From the NCBI GenBank assembly GCA_964034945.1, contig OZ035964.1, forward strand, positions 8,883,942-8,947,941: 64,000 nt of DNA, given 5' to 3'. Below the pieces are notes generated by a model. That model worked only from the letters and a program-made list of their open reading frames with translations, did not search any database and was not told the origin of the DNA. Source of the DNA: Chrysopilus asiliformis (lineage: Eukaryota > Arthropoda > Insecta > Diptera > Rhagionidae). Within the stretch, counting starts at the first letter, position 1; each line of letters starts with the position of its first letter. Position numbers and translations under genes: made by a program. Positions 1 to 11,398 of the stretch are shown here, in pieces.

Positions 1-589
1 AATTTCAAGTCTCAAGAAAAAATTGTTTTTTAAAAAAAGTACTTCGGTTTCAGGAAAACCAAAAATCACACATTCTTTAGGATCATTTTATCTATCAACA
101 ACCGTTTTCCGTGAGTCGATAGGCCAAAAATTACGAGTGTGACAAAGGATTATTCAAATGTTTAATCCCTAAAAATTGTATCCTTTTATCTCGGAAACGG
201 CTCAACGGATTTTCATCAAATTCGGAATCTTGTAGTTTTCGGGGACGAGGAATCGATATCCGGTGTCCTTTTTGGGTAAAAAAGGATTTTTCACGGACCT
301 CGTCCTTGTACCGCCCAAACCCCACCGGCCCCCTCAAAAAGGACACCGGATATCGACTCTCCGTCCCCGATAACCTCTAAGTTATGAATTTCAGCCCGAT
401 CGGAGGACTTGAAATTTTCGTCCTTAAAAAAAGTGCAGGGGTCCCCCTTGCGATTTTTTCAATTTTTTTTATATGTCTCCGATTTTGCTGAAATTCGGTA
501 TAGGGGGGTTTTTCAAGCTTCTGATCAAGAATCCGTTGTCCGTTTTCCGATATCACTATTGGTTTGGGCGGTGCAGGGAGCGACATCTT
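1..589. other. No gene seen; short inverted repeat
   Basis: No open frame here resembles a protein. Positions 253-274 and 335-356 are inverted copies of a 22-bp arm that includes ATATCCGGTGTCC, separated by about 60 bp. The phrase 'CAAATTCGGAAT' style text around it suggests old repeat sequence, but I cannot assign a family. Confidence 0.5.
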
Positions 590-720
590 TGTAATAATGC
601 CAACTCAAGAGTGCTCGGGAAATGTTTTTTTAGGAAAAATTAAGAGGTCGAAATTTTTCATAAATACAATATCTTATTATAATACGTATAAGAAAATAAA
701 AATCAGTATTTTAATTTTGT
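590..720 (+). mobile_element. R-family fragment (3' end only)
   Basis: This is the right end of the R repeat found about ten times in the window. It has the shared phrases GAGTGCTCGGGAAATG, TTAAGAGGTCGAAATTTTTC and TACGTATAAGAAAATAAAA. The rest of the copy is missing. Family class is unknown. Confidence 0.7.
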
Positions 721-1424
721 TTTTACTTGAAAACTACTCACAAATCAATCAACATTACGAGTAAAATTGTGAAAACACTCGAGATACTAGTTGTCGAATT
801 TTCAATTTTCACCACGATTTCTTGATTAACCGGAAAAAAATGGCGAACAATTTATAAGAATGCCTTATTTATTGTATAAACAGTAAATTTGTATTTGCAT
901 CGGACACATAGTTTTGTGTAAAATATTTGTTCAGACCATGCTTTTATGTTTGATAAATTTTCAATGGGCGAATCAAAGCCAGAGACGAGTATATGAGATC
1001 ATGCTTGGAGGGGGGAGGGGGCGGCAATCAAATATTTTTTTTTAGTGAATGTACCGCTATCACTATGCCTAATAAAAATAATTATTATAGGAATTACTCA
1101 TTGTATGTTGAAAGCAAATATAAATTCCATCTATAAGCATCGGCAAAGAAAAAAGAAACTTAACTCGTGGGACATATTTATCACTTAAATAAACATTTAT
1201 TAAGTTCTGAACAGATGTTACATGATTACATGTATATATGATCGTCATCTTCCAAAATTATCTTATTTAACTTATCTTATTTAACTTATCTTATTTAACT
1301 TTCTCGAAGATATGCCGATCTTGGAAAAGGGATTTTTGTTTGATTTCGCATAAAATAATCCAAAGGGTCTCAGATCAGCAAAAAAAATCGCAACCAGGTA
1401 GAGTTTGTTTGTGTTTATATCGAA
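721..1424. other. AT-rich spacer, nothing recognised
   Basis: Low-complexity AT-rich sequence with a G-rich patch near 1007-1023 and three copies of CTTATCTTATTTAA near 1260-1300. No coding or RNA signal is visible. Confidence 0.5.
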
Positions 1425-1600
1425 ACAAAAATATCTGATGTGAGCAGTACATGAATATCTTATACAAAATCTATGTTCGTGCACAATTCACTAAAAACCC
1501 CACGAATAGAACAGTAGTTTATATAAAAATATGAATTTATATTTTAAGAAATCTGTAATTTCTCGATAATGGTAAAATATATCGATTAGGTTAGGTAAGG

Positions 1601-1727
1601 TTAACCCATTTCTTGCCAATGGTGCATTTTTGCACCAGCAACTTTGAGCAACTTTGAACTTTTTTGTTACCACATAGGAGTCAAAGTTGCTATTATGGAA
1701 TACAAATTGTGGCAAGAAATGGGTTAA
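1601..1727. mobile_element. piggyBac-like MITE
   Basis: TTAA at 1601-1604 and 1724-1727 flanks a 119-bp insert whose ends are CCCATTTCTTGCCA and its exact reverse complement. A TTAA target duplication with ends starting CCC is the known pattern of piggyBac elements. The insert has no coding capacity, so it would be non-autonomous. The surrounding R sequence is further disturbed up to about 1790. Confidence 0.7.
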
Positions 1728-2027
1728 GAATACCGCGCGCGCCCAGACGCGAGCACAGCGCTACACTCGGAGGCCTGCACGCTCATTAATCGATTACGGT
1801 AAAGGGGAAAAATGTGGAAAATTTTAATATTTTCAATTTTTCCTTCAGATGGTTTTTTTCGAAATACCGTTAGTTTGCAAGCAATTCTCAAAAACATATT
1901 TTTGTAAACTTTTAATGAAAATATCTTATTAACGGTAAAAGATAGTGGATAACAGTAGAAGACAAAATTGTGGCAAATATTATGCTTTCCACTTCATCCG
2001 TTAGTTTTCGAGAGAATCACAAAAGTC

Positions 2028-3040
2028 TGGGGGCATATTGCGGATCTCGAACAAACGCTAATACGATCGAGAAACCATGAATTGGTATTGCCTATCTCGA
2101 TGTGCTCGACATTGCATACCAATTTCTCGAAATTTAAGAGTAGTCGAAACAACATTTTTTTGCATAAATATCGCAAAATTCGCATTTCCAATGAAAAAAA
2201 GTGGGTGCTGGCTTTTAAAAATACCTAAAAACCACAAAAAAATGTTGTTTCGAAAGTATTAATTTTTTACTGAACGCACATAGAATAATACAAAATTCTG
2301 TTATTAGTGGTTTTTTATAAAACCCAAATATATATTTAAAGGGTTTTGTAGCATACCACTTGAAAGAATTTATCAGCATAAAGCAAAAAAATGCGAAAAA
2401 CTTAAAAATATAAAATGCATTTAAAATTTCCCAAAAATTTCCCTTGGGCTCGTTCGTTTTCTCGAATTTAATGCCTGATTGCTTACCTCGAAAATCGAGG
2501 GTTTTTGACATTTCTCTCGACCGATATCTCTCTTGTGCTTTCGAGACGGCAGTTGTGGTTTTAAATTTTCAGCTCGTTTCTTTAAAAGCGGTAAGTTCTT
2601 CATAATAATGTTAAAAAAATAAGGATTGTTATAAGCATTGTGTTTTCAATTAAAATGAGTGAAGAAACAAAGAAAAAGACGCCGGTTCTAACAAATAGAG
2701 AACAATAATTGTTGAAAATTATTGTCAAATTTATGGAGCAACACTATTTCAAGCGGATTGCTGTTATATCTCAATGTTTTTTTTTGTATTTGTTTATCGC
2801 TTATGCTCGAACCATCAAAAAAATGCTCGGAAGAAACATTTTACTGAATAAAGTGGAACAATAAAATGCAACTTTTCACTTTAACACCACAAAAATAAAT
2901 AAACATTATCTGTCAAAAATATTTCCCTTGGGGAAATCTCGAAATTGCATGTTCGAGATACGTAATTCCATTGTCCCTCGAAATCGAAGTTGCCTTTCGA
3001 ATTCGCTGGTCTCGTTTTTCGAGATCCGCAATGTCTCCCC
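2028..3040. mobile_element. ~1 kb TIR element inside R copy
   Basis: The ends are GGGGGCATATTGCGGATCTC (2029-2048) and, inverted, the text GAGATCCGCAATGTCTCCCC (3021-3040), giving imperfect terminal inverted repeats of about 28 bp. The body is rich in CTCGA motifs. R sequence flanks both sides. No transposase frame is visible. The superfamily is not assigned. Confidence 0.55.
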
Positions 3041-3479
3041 TGATTTTTTTGAAATAACCGTATATCTCGATACCGGTAGGAGATATCGAATTCTATCGAA
3101 AAACAAAAATACAGGAAATTTTACTTTTCTCAACTTTTGTTATACATAAGACTACTGAAAAACGTGTCGTTTCGGAGTCAATAGCAAAAAAAAAAAAAAA
3201 CGAAATTGCGATTTTTAAAAAGCCGCCTACAGAAAACATAAGAAATGCTACAATTGTCAAGGGCCAATCATCAAATACTGTATGTGACGACCAGCAAAAT
3301 GTTTATTTTCAACATAAGAAAATGCACAATTGCCAAATACTCTATTGTCAAATACTCTATGTGGTGACAGACAAAATTTTTATTGATTTGTAATAATAAT
3401 ATTAATAATAAAGTTTATTTCAAATTTAACAATTTTTAGCTACATTTCTTTTGATTTCAAATAAACTGTCTGACATAAA

Positions 3480-3950
3480 TTCTTGTCTGTCAGGATATTG
3501 ATTTGTATAGCAGAGGAGAGAAGGAGTGGTTCGATTGGATTTTGATGTATGGAATGGTTATGGAAAACCATATTCTAATCAGATTTTACCCTAATAAATT
3601 TTTCAATACGACTCACCGTTTTCGATAAAATTGCAAAAAAACTGTTTCGTTTGTATGGGGCAGGGTGGAAGGCAATGGTCCAATTTTGCCCGTTTAAGAA
3701 TATAGCCCAGCCATTTACGAGAAAAGTAACCGTACAAAATTTCAAGTCTCTAGCTAAATACTTTCGAAATTTATGGTGTCCAGGGACAAACAGACGGAGA
3801 GACAAACAGACAGACAGACATACGGACGGACATGCGGAAATCAAAATCTTTTGCTATCCCTAATACCCTGGTTTAGTTCATTTTTGTGTCCGATAATTGG
3901 TCCCATGCTTTACAAACGGTATATGTAGTAAATCTAATATACTTCTATAT
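3480..3950 (-). mobile_element. S-family repeat copy
   Basis: Read on the minus strand it carries the S phrases TTTGTGTCC reversed near 3885, GACATGCGGAAATCAAAATC, a GACAGACAGACAGAC-type tract and CAAAATTTCAAGTCTCTAGC. Similar text recurs near 21.2, 23.8, 56.4 and 59.5 kb. Class unknown. Confidence 0.6.
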
Positions 3951-3955
3951 GATAT

Positions 3956-4252
3956 CGTCGGTGCAATACCGCGTATGAGCAGTTTGTAAATACCGCGTAT
4001 CTACAAAAGTAGCAATTTTGAGATTTCGGGCCTAAATGTTCGAAGTGATGAATTGCTTACTTTAGGAGTCATGCCATCTGAGGTTATGTATGTATAAAGG
4101 GAGTCATAATGAGGTCCCAAAAAATCTTAGACGAGAAAATCTCTTTAAAGGGTTAGAAATATCAAACTTTTTCTTCCCCCTGTAAAATATTCAAAATGTA
4201 GATACGCGGTATTTACAAACTGCTCATACGCGGTATTGCACTATCACCGACG
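3956..4252. mobile_element. Long-arm inverted-repeat element
   Basis: Positions 3961-4003 and 4199-4241 are exact 43-bp inverted copies containing AATACCGCGTATGAGC and a second ATACCGCGTAT. A 195-bp spacer separates them, and a CGTCGG/CCGACG pair extends the arms outward. It sits in the ATATGATATCATAT end of an S copy. No coding capacity; a foldback-type MITE is likely. Confidence 0.65.
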
Positions 4253-4269
4253 ATATATCATATAGAGTA

Positions 4270-4546
4270 CTAGCTTGCATACCCGTCGTTGCCGGGTTAA
4301 GTTTTTTCAAATTTTTTTTTTGATAGTCTATGTTGGAGCTAAACTTCAGGCCAATCGGCTCGGTAGTTTCTCCGCGAAAGGGTAACATAGAGGAAGAGCT
4401 AAGTTTCGAGATCACTTTACCCCCTCCCTTTACTCCCCCACCCCTTGCGCTATTTTTCCGTATGCCTATGTTGGAACCAGAACTACCACAGACACTCATG
4501 CCAAATTTCAAGTCAATCGGTTCAGCCGTTTTTGCGTGAAAGAGGA

Positions 4547-4589
<43 letters not shown>

Positions 4590-4616
4590 CCAAATCATTT
4601 TTATATATTAGTATGA
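4270..4616 (-). mobile_element. Non-autonomous Helitron
   Basis: On the minus strand the element starts TCATACTAATATATAAA and ends ACCCGGCAACGACGGGT then GCAAGCTAG. It is inserted between A and T. The TC start, the GC hairpin near the end and the CTAG terminus are the recognised Helitron ends. A GACA tract of about 45 bp (4545-4589) lies near the 5' end. No Rep/helicase frame is present. Confidence 0.8.
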
Positions 4617-5032
4617 TAAAAACAGAGAAGAACCTTTTCAATGTTTAAATTTATTGTTGAGGGCGATGCATTCTTTGGATAAATTTCATAATATTCGCTG
4701 ATCGATTGAAAAGTTTTTGGTTCCTACTCCCCTGCATCGTCTCTCAATTATTTTCGAAAGAAAGCCTAATATCGAATGTGCCTAAAGAATGAATTTTGCC
4801 AGCTTCAATTGAGTTCCAAAAGCATTCCAATAATATACGATTTCGAATTGGGTCACTGAAACTCTAAAAATATTCTTTCGCTCCAACAACACAACGTGTT
4901 TATTTGCGTCGCAATATCAGGTATACCAAACGGTGTAAATTGATTTATTTTCAAAATGTTCTTTCGGTCAAGACTTGCAAGGAACCCAAACAGATGTACT
5001 GTACATTTATGGGAACGATCGGTAACACCTAC
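4617..5032. other. Presumed intron, nothing recognised
   Basis: Lies downstream (minus strand) of the 5033-5521 exon. I see no acceptor joined to a convincing next exon. Confidence 0.4.
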
Positions 5033-5521
5033 CCCAATTTCATGACTAATCCAATCATGATGGAAATGATTATCCCTTGGCAACACCGGTGTAATTGGCT
5101 CCAGATCCCTAGCCTCGACTGGATTAACAACAGCGGCATCATCTTCTGTAACGATGATCGAATCTGTTGCTAAATCTTCGACTAGTTTCTCAGCCGGTTC
5201 TGTTATACGATCGATAATGCTTGGGCTTTGATGATGCTCAGCGATCGTGATGACATCCGATCGTGGCAAATCTGCAAGTGAAATATCAACTTTTTCCTGA
5301 TGCTGCTGTTTCATATTATCCGCATTCGAATTCAAGTTGTTGTCTGGATCTGGATCTTTTATAGTTCGGGTAACTTCATCCGCAGAAATAGTTACATTTT
5401 CAGGCATTTTCCCCTCAGATGATGGCAATTGTGATGGTTGTGAGCCGGCGGATTCTGTAGTTACTTGGCCTGATGTTGGCGATGATGATGATGTCGCGTT
5501 CGATGTTTCTAAGTTATGCAT
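5033..5521 (-). CDS. N-terminal coding exon of an unrecognised gene
   Basis: An ATG-initiated frame of 163 codons ends exactly at a strong donor (GGG then GTAGGT) in phase 0. Reading on past the donor gives only intron-like sequence. The protein is polar and low in complexity: a Ser/Thr-rich start (SNATSSSSPTSG), an acidic middle with many Asp, Glu and Pro, and a C-terminal HFHHDWISHEIG. No signal peptide, membrane segment or domain is visible, so it looks like a disordered cytoplasmic N-terminus. The leader just upstream contains a run of 30 A on the sense strand, which makes a splice acceptor before the ATG unlikely, so this should be a first coding exon. The next exon was not found. It may belong to the same gene as 18745-19059. 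Function unknown. Confidence 0.6.
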
Positions 5522-5531
5522 CTTATTTGTT

Positions 5532-5567
<36 letters not shown>

Positions 5568-6946
5568 AAAACACCACTTGTATATCTATTTTGTTTATTT
5601 ATTTATCTATCTGTCTCTGTATCTCGCGTCTGGTCTGGTCCACGACACACTATATTCTTTTGATGATCGTTTTTTGTTATATTTTTGGATCTCGTTTCAT
5701 CCAATCAACATAAATAAAATTCACTTTCACATACAGACCATACTTGAATTATGCGAAAATCGAAAATCTCGTCTCGTCCAGCATAAATTAAATTCGAATA
5801 AAATTTTACTTATTCGGCATTTGATAGACTTTTCCACTTGCTTCATCGATATCTTTTATTAATTCAATTAATTATTTCCTTTTTCCCCACAAACTGATCT
5901 TTCAAAAAATTCAAAAAATTTATCCGCCCTTTTTCACCACTATTTTCTTTTCACAACGTATATTTTCTTCAACTTGAAATTTTGGAATCTTTTAATAAAT
6001 AAATCTTTTATGAACTTGAAATACGTACTCGTATATGGAGTATATATTTCTGAGATTCTAATATTTTAATATTAAAAAAAATAATCAAAAAAAAAAACAA
6101 TTTTAAATTCACAATCGAACAACAATAAACACTTCAAGATAGTAGCATAAATAGAGATTACCACAATTATAGACACTTTTCGTTGCGGTTGTTTTTAGAA
6201 AACTTAATAATTTTTTTTTCTTCTTCTCTTCCGTAACGCGATAGTGTTTTCCCGGCGTTTCTCCAACGTTGGAGAATTCACTTTCAATCTAAATACTTTT
6301 AACTATTTAAATGTCTGTTAGTATATACCCTATGAGACAAAATAATTCGCTACACGTTGCGTTTTCGTTTTACTGTGCGCCGTACCGTGCTATGCCGCAT
6401 GTGCTCCGGATTTGCTAGAAACCTACAAACTGAATCAGTGTGAAACGTTGAGGACTCTACGATCCACAATTCGATCTTTGGAGTTGACTTTAAAAAAAAA
6501 ATAAAGCAAAAAAAACCCCCCCAATGTATATCACTTGAGTAGTAAATTTTCTGCACGGAACACGGCACATGAAAACCTCGCACAAGATTATTGTTTAGTG
6601 GCCGAAACGAGCTAAAATGAGCTAAAAAAAACCAATTGGTATAGAATTTTCGTTGGAATTATTTTGCCATTCGTGTTTCGCTAAACTAACAGCCACAGAT
6701 GCTCCCCAGATTTCGTGGAGCTTCAGAGAATGGGGCCTCATTCAGTATGCGATGGATTTTCGGCATGTGTTGGCTATCGTTAATATACAGCATAGCCAGT
6801 CTGGCGTTAATATGGAAAGAAAAGACGGCATAAAAATTCTCATCTCCACTTGAATTCGAGTGTTCTCGAATCTTAAGAAATTCCCTGCTCTCTAGAATAA
6901 AGACATTCGGAAGACTCTCCGCCGAACACAAATTGTGACTACAATT
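5522..6946. other. AT-rich sequence upstream of orphan exon
   Basis: A 30-base T run at 5533-5562 is followed by AT-rich sequence that could be leader and promoter of the minus-strand exon. Short palindrome TTCTCCAACGTTGGAGAA near 6260. No further exon is supported. Confidence 0.4.
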
Positions 6947-7235
6947 CACGGCATACAGACAGACAAGGTATGCTGTAAACTTTTGATAGGCAGGTGTGAC
7001 GTCATTTGTGCCGACTTTTTTTAATTAATTTTTATGTTTATTGATCACTATTTAATGCAATCAGTCCACTAATTTACAAATATCTTATTTAAATCGCACA
7101 AATTTAAAAAAAAACATCCACAAAACAAAATTCCTTCTGCACTTGACGAACTAATCGGCACAAGTGACGTAGCAACGAAATGTCAGATTTGAGTTTACAG
7201 CATACCTTGTCTGTCTGTATGCCGTGACTACAATT
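6938..7235. mobile_element. MITE with CACGGCATAC ends, copy 1
   Basis: Element 6947-7226 is bounded by perfect inverted repeats of about 34 bp starting CACGGCATACAGACAGAC. The 9-bp duplication ACTACAATT lies at 6938-6946 and 7227-7235. A second copy in inverted orientation is at 42615-42895. Duplication lengths of 8-9 bp suggest hAT, P, Merlin or Mutator-like parentage; I cannot choose. Confidence 0.8.
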
Positions 7236-7527
7236 CTTGCCATTGCAATGGCGTATGAAAAACAGAGATTTCCTTACTTTTTAGCGTGCAATTTCATATG
7301 GTAGCAAAGTAGTAGGATTAGGAAAGCCCGTTTCCACCCCGACCCCTCTTCCCATTTGTTTAGGTTCAGCGAATTTACCCGTAAATTTTAGTTTGAAAAC
7401 AAAAAAAATGGATGAAAACTGAAATTGTTTACCCCGAAATATCGCCATTTTGTTAAAAATCAGTAAATGATATCAAAAGTCAATCATCTTTAGGGAATGC
7501 CTTTTTAATATCCTGTACTGTTTTTAC
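7236..7527. other. No gene seen
   Basis: Contains a stretch (about 7390-7480) also found near 10340-10430 (GGATGAAAACTGAAAT, CCCCGAAATATCGCCA), so it is repeat-derived. Confidence 0.45.
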
Positions 7528-8297
7528 TTTCTATACGTAATATTCAACTCTTAATTTTGCCTAAAAAATCGTTCCCGAGCACTCCTGAATCGAGTATTAT
7601 TACAAAAATGTCTTTCTGTCAGTCTGTCTGTCTGTCTGTCAATTTGTCTACAAGATTTCTCAAATATACAGCATAGCCATGACATTTTATAGACGTGTTT
7701 GGTCCTGAAATGGGGCGATCCTATCTTTTGGTGGAAATTCGTTAATCGGAAGTATCCAAAATGGCGGCTTTTTGAAAATCAAAATCGTAAATTCATTTTT
7801 TGCTTGTTACTCCGAAACTACGCATTTTTCAGTAGTCTTATGTATGACGAAAGTTGGAGACAAGAAAATTTCCTATATTTTTGTCTTTCACTAGAACTTA
7901 ATATCCCAAGCCGTTATTGCAAAAAATAAATCAGTTTTTTGCCATTATCTCGAAAACATGTCTCCAATAATTTCCCAGTGAAGAAAATTTGCTGCAGTTT
8001 GATCTCTTGAATTTTTCGTCACTATTATGAACAATTTATAGTAAATTTATGAATAAAACAGAACTAAAGAGAATTCCTTTATTTCTAAATGCTGGCAAGT
8101 TTCTACTAAAAAATCACCTCATAGCAGGGGAAATTTGCCCTTAGATAGTTTTAGGGTTAATCACCATCTAAGGGTGACTATCTAAGAGTTTTAGGGTTAA
8201 CCAATATTTTATTCGTCGGGTTATAGTGTAAATCGTGCAGAAACGTAGATTTTGTATAAGAAAGTCATGTGCTGTTCACATCAGATATTCTTTTAAA
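7528..8297 (-). mobile_element. R-family element
   Basis: Read on the minus strand, it runs from the GAATATCTGATGTGAACAGC end (near 8290) through GATTTCCACC and AGTATCC text, a CTGT tract (7618-7642) and CGAGCACTCCTGAATCGAG to the ACTTTCTATACG end. It is nearly full length. Confidence 0.7.
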
Positions 8298-9857
8298 AAC
8301 AAAATAGCGTAATTTTATTTTTGGTGAAAAATTTTAAATTAAAATCCTTAAACGGAAAATGTCTTATTATATCCTTAAGAATTGCAAAGAAGCAAAGCGG
8401 GTAGGGGAAAGGGGTGTCACAAGATTAAAACTTGCAACCACTGCTTTTTAAAAGCTAGGTTTACGAATACCTCTTTGCCGATTAGGCTGAAATTTTGGGG
8501 TCTGGTCTCCCTATGAAAGAAAATCGAATGGTGAGGGAGGAAGAATGGGGGGGGGGGAGGTGTTTAACAGAACAGCAAGAAAAATTCATAAAATTTCAAA
8601 TGATTTCCCTGCAAGTTAAATTTCGTATAAAATATTCGCGTATTTTCTAAACCGTTGCATTCTTTTTCAAAAATGAAATAATTTTATAAACTTGGTAACA
8701 CTACCATCGGTATTCAATTATTGTAATGCTTGATTTCGTTTTTCAAAACGAGTATAGATAAGATTAACTAATCTTGGACATTTGTGAGTACTTGTAAAAA
8801 GTTAACCCGGTTTTCAGTTCCCCTCCCCCAATAGTAGAATTCCGTTGGCATATTTTGATTTCGAATTGCGTCATTCGATAATATTTGATTGTGCGATACA
8901 TTCTATTGCATCGCGATCGTTTACTCAACAATGTTTCACCGAGTCCACACATAATAACACCCCGCCTCCCCTTTATGGTTTCATTTGTCTATAATATAAG
9001 TAGATTTGTATGCACGGCCGCGTTTTTGAAAAGCAAAATCGAAAGAGAATAAATTTCAGTGGCTTCCATAATAGTTCTGAGCCTCTGATTTCGTCTCCTC
9101 CACACCTGCCCAAAACTTTTTATACTTTTACACTTGATATTGACAAATAAATGGTGGAAGTTCGGTGCCTAAACACATAACCCGCCCGCCTAATGCCAAT
9201 CTCCACCAAATATACAATCCGGTGAGGGGGGCGGGTACCGCCACGCTATTCTTCCGATATCCCCGACAACGCTCTGCGCTGAAAACTCGTTGCCGGCGGG
9301 CTAAGTTAGCCGGCTTATCGAACAACTTTTGCTATTTGTCGTTTGGTTTAGCTAAAAATACACTTTGCATAAGGATGGTTTCTTAATTTAGTTTCAACAT
9401 CAAATTCATTCTTAAGTCATCACTCGGCTGGCTGTATCTGTCTTCGAGTTCGTTGCGATACTTTTTGTTGTTGTGATCAAGCAAATTAGTTTTTTTTTTG
9501 GTCGGTTAGATGTATGACCTGGTCTTGTGTCGTTATTTTGGAATTTTTACACATGACTTGCCCAAAACAAGCTGCCTTTGACCGCCAAAAAAAATTTAAA
9601 TTTTAATTATTCTCCATGTTTGTTTCCTCCCTAATTTGCACAATCTTTAATATTCTTAATTGTAGCGTTTTTTTTTTTTGGTTTTGTTTTATAAACGTCT
9701 AGCTATACTGCTATTCAATTATGTGTTATGATTTTTGTTGTCCAAAGTTTTGGTTCTGACCTCACCGTATTGTGTCATACGTACAGAAGTAAAAAAAAAG
9801 TTTGCGACATTGCCGTGTGGACAAAAAAAAAATAGTTTGTGATGAATTTTTCATAGT
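8298..9857. other. No supported gene; GC-richer island 9165-9310
   Basis: Includes a run of G at 8549-8557. Around 9165-9310 the sequence is clearly richer in G+C (CCCGCCCGCC, GGTGAGGGGGGCGGG) and open on both strands for about 65-73 codons. The translation resembles nothing I know and has no splice context, so it is not called as a gene. Confidence 0.4.
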
Positions 9858-10890
9858 TTTTACTTTCTTATACGAAGTATAATAAAATATTGTATTCATG
9901 AAAAATTTCGACCTATTAATTTTCCCTAAAAAAACATTTTCCGTGTTTTTTCTGTCTGTCAGTCTCTCTAAAAAAAACGGTTTGAGATACGGAGATCCAA
10001 TGAAAGACAAAAATGTAGCAAATTTTATTATCTTCAGTTTTGTCCATACATAAGACAATCGAAATATGCATAGTCTCGGAGTAAATAGCAAAAAACCAGA
10101 ATTAACAATGACTTTTGAAGCTTTTTTCAGTTTTTTGCGATTTTCTCGAAAAGTAACAGTTTTTTTTTGTAGTAGCATATAGAAGACTAAAAATGCGTAA
10201 CAACACTCCACATATCATCCTTTTTACTGTTAGCCGTTATCTTTATTCGTTTTCGAGGTATTGGCATTTTTTTTATAAAATTATGTTCATTTTCGATACT
10301 GTGTATCTCAAGCCGTTGTTGAGATTTACCGTTATTATAGTTTGAAAAAAAAAATGGATGAAAACTGAAATTTTTTACCCCGAAATATCGCCATTTTGTT
10401 AAAAATCAGTAAATGATATAAAATTATGTCCATTTTCGATACTGTGTATCTCAAGCCGTTGTTGAGATTTACCGTTATTGAAAAAACCAGTTTTTTGCGA
10501 TTAACTTGAAAAAAAAACGGGTTTTTGGTGATTCAGTATACGAGATGAATTGAAATGAATAATGTTTGCCATAATTTTGTATTTTATCGTTATCCGATAT
10601 CTTTTACCGTTATCGAAATACTATAATTAAAAGTTAAAAAAAGTATATTTTTGCGAATTGCTTGCAAACTAACGGTTTTTTCGAAAAAAAAAAAAACAGT
10701 TAACTGGAGAATTAAAGGTATTAAAATTCTCTGCATTTTTGCCTTTTACAGTAAATCGAAATGTTTTATCGTTATCGAGATATTTCAGATTTTGTAAATG
10801 AAAAATTCAGTGAACTAATATTTTAGTTGTCTGGTGAATTGTACAGAAACATAGAATTTATATAAGAAAGTCATGTGCTGTTCACATCAG
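9858..10890 (-). mobile_element. R-family element, long copy
   Basis: Begins TTTTACTTTCTTATACGAAG and ends GTCATGTGCTGTTCACATC, the two expected R ends. The GTATCTCAAGCCGTTGTTGA phrase occurs twice (10304 and 10446), suggesting an internal duplication. Confidence 0.7.
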
Positions 10891-11046
10891 ATTTTTTTCT
10901 TGATCGTAAACCTCTCCGCTGATTGGGCTGAAATTTTAGGGGTTGTGGCGTAGCAAGAATTACAATTTGATGCATCAAAAATAAAAATTGAAGACCGTTT
11001 TTTGTGATTTTCCGCACAGTTTTTGTATAGTTTCTCGCCATAGACC

Positions 11047-11338
11047 GGAATTGCGAAACGGTAGAGGTCGAAATGGTGCGGGGCGAAATGGTGCGGGTCG
11101 AAATGGAGCTGGGCGAAAGGGTGGGGGTGGAAATGGAGAGGGGCGAAAGGGTAGAGGTCGAAATGGAGCGGGGCGAAAGGGTAGGGGTCGAAATGGAGCG
11201 AGGCGAAAGGGTGGGGGTCGAAATGGAGCGGGCGAAAGGGTAGGGGTCGAAATGGAGCGAGGCGAAAGGGTAGGCGTCGAAATGGTGCGGGGCGAAAGGG
11301 TAGGGGTCGAAATGGAGCGGGACGAAAGGGTAGGTGGC
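11047..11338. repeat. 15/30-bp GC-rich minisatellite
   Basis: About 18-19 tandem 15-bp units alternate between GAAATGGAGCGGGGC and GAAAGGGTAGGGGTC types, so the true period is 30 bp over most of the array. It is open in several frames on both strands (Gly/Arg/Asn-rich or Pro/Phe-rich translations), which is a by-product of a period divisible by three. A GA dinucleotide run follows at about 11375-11393. Confidence 0.85.
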
Positions 11339-11398
11339 AGAGGAAAAAAAATAGGAAAGGGGGCAGAAGACAGCGAGAGAGAGAGAGAGAGAGTGAAA

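Larger units (their letters stand above)
1425..3228 (+). mobile_element. R-family element split by two insertions
   Basis: The left end (ATATCTGATGTGAGCAGTAC) and the internal GGTAAAAGATAG and GAAATAACCGTATATCTCGATA phrases match other R copies. The copy is interrupted by a small TTAA-flanked element (1605-1723) and by an element of about 1 kb (2028-3040). It resumes after 3041 and ends near 3228 with the phrase AAAGCCGCC. The right end, with the GACA tract, is missing. Confidence 0.65.

Noticed and set aside
4224..4598. CLSVCLSVCLSV-type minus frame
   Set aside because: It is the GACA tract and body of a Helitron; similar frames recur in the other copies.
9165..9386. GC-rich plus and minus frames of 65-73 codons
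   Set aside because: Open on both strands as expected from higher GC; no homology or exon borders that I can defend.
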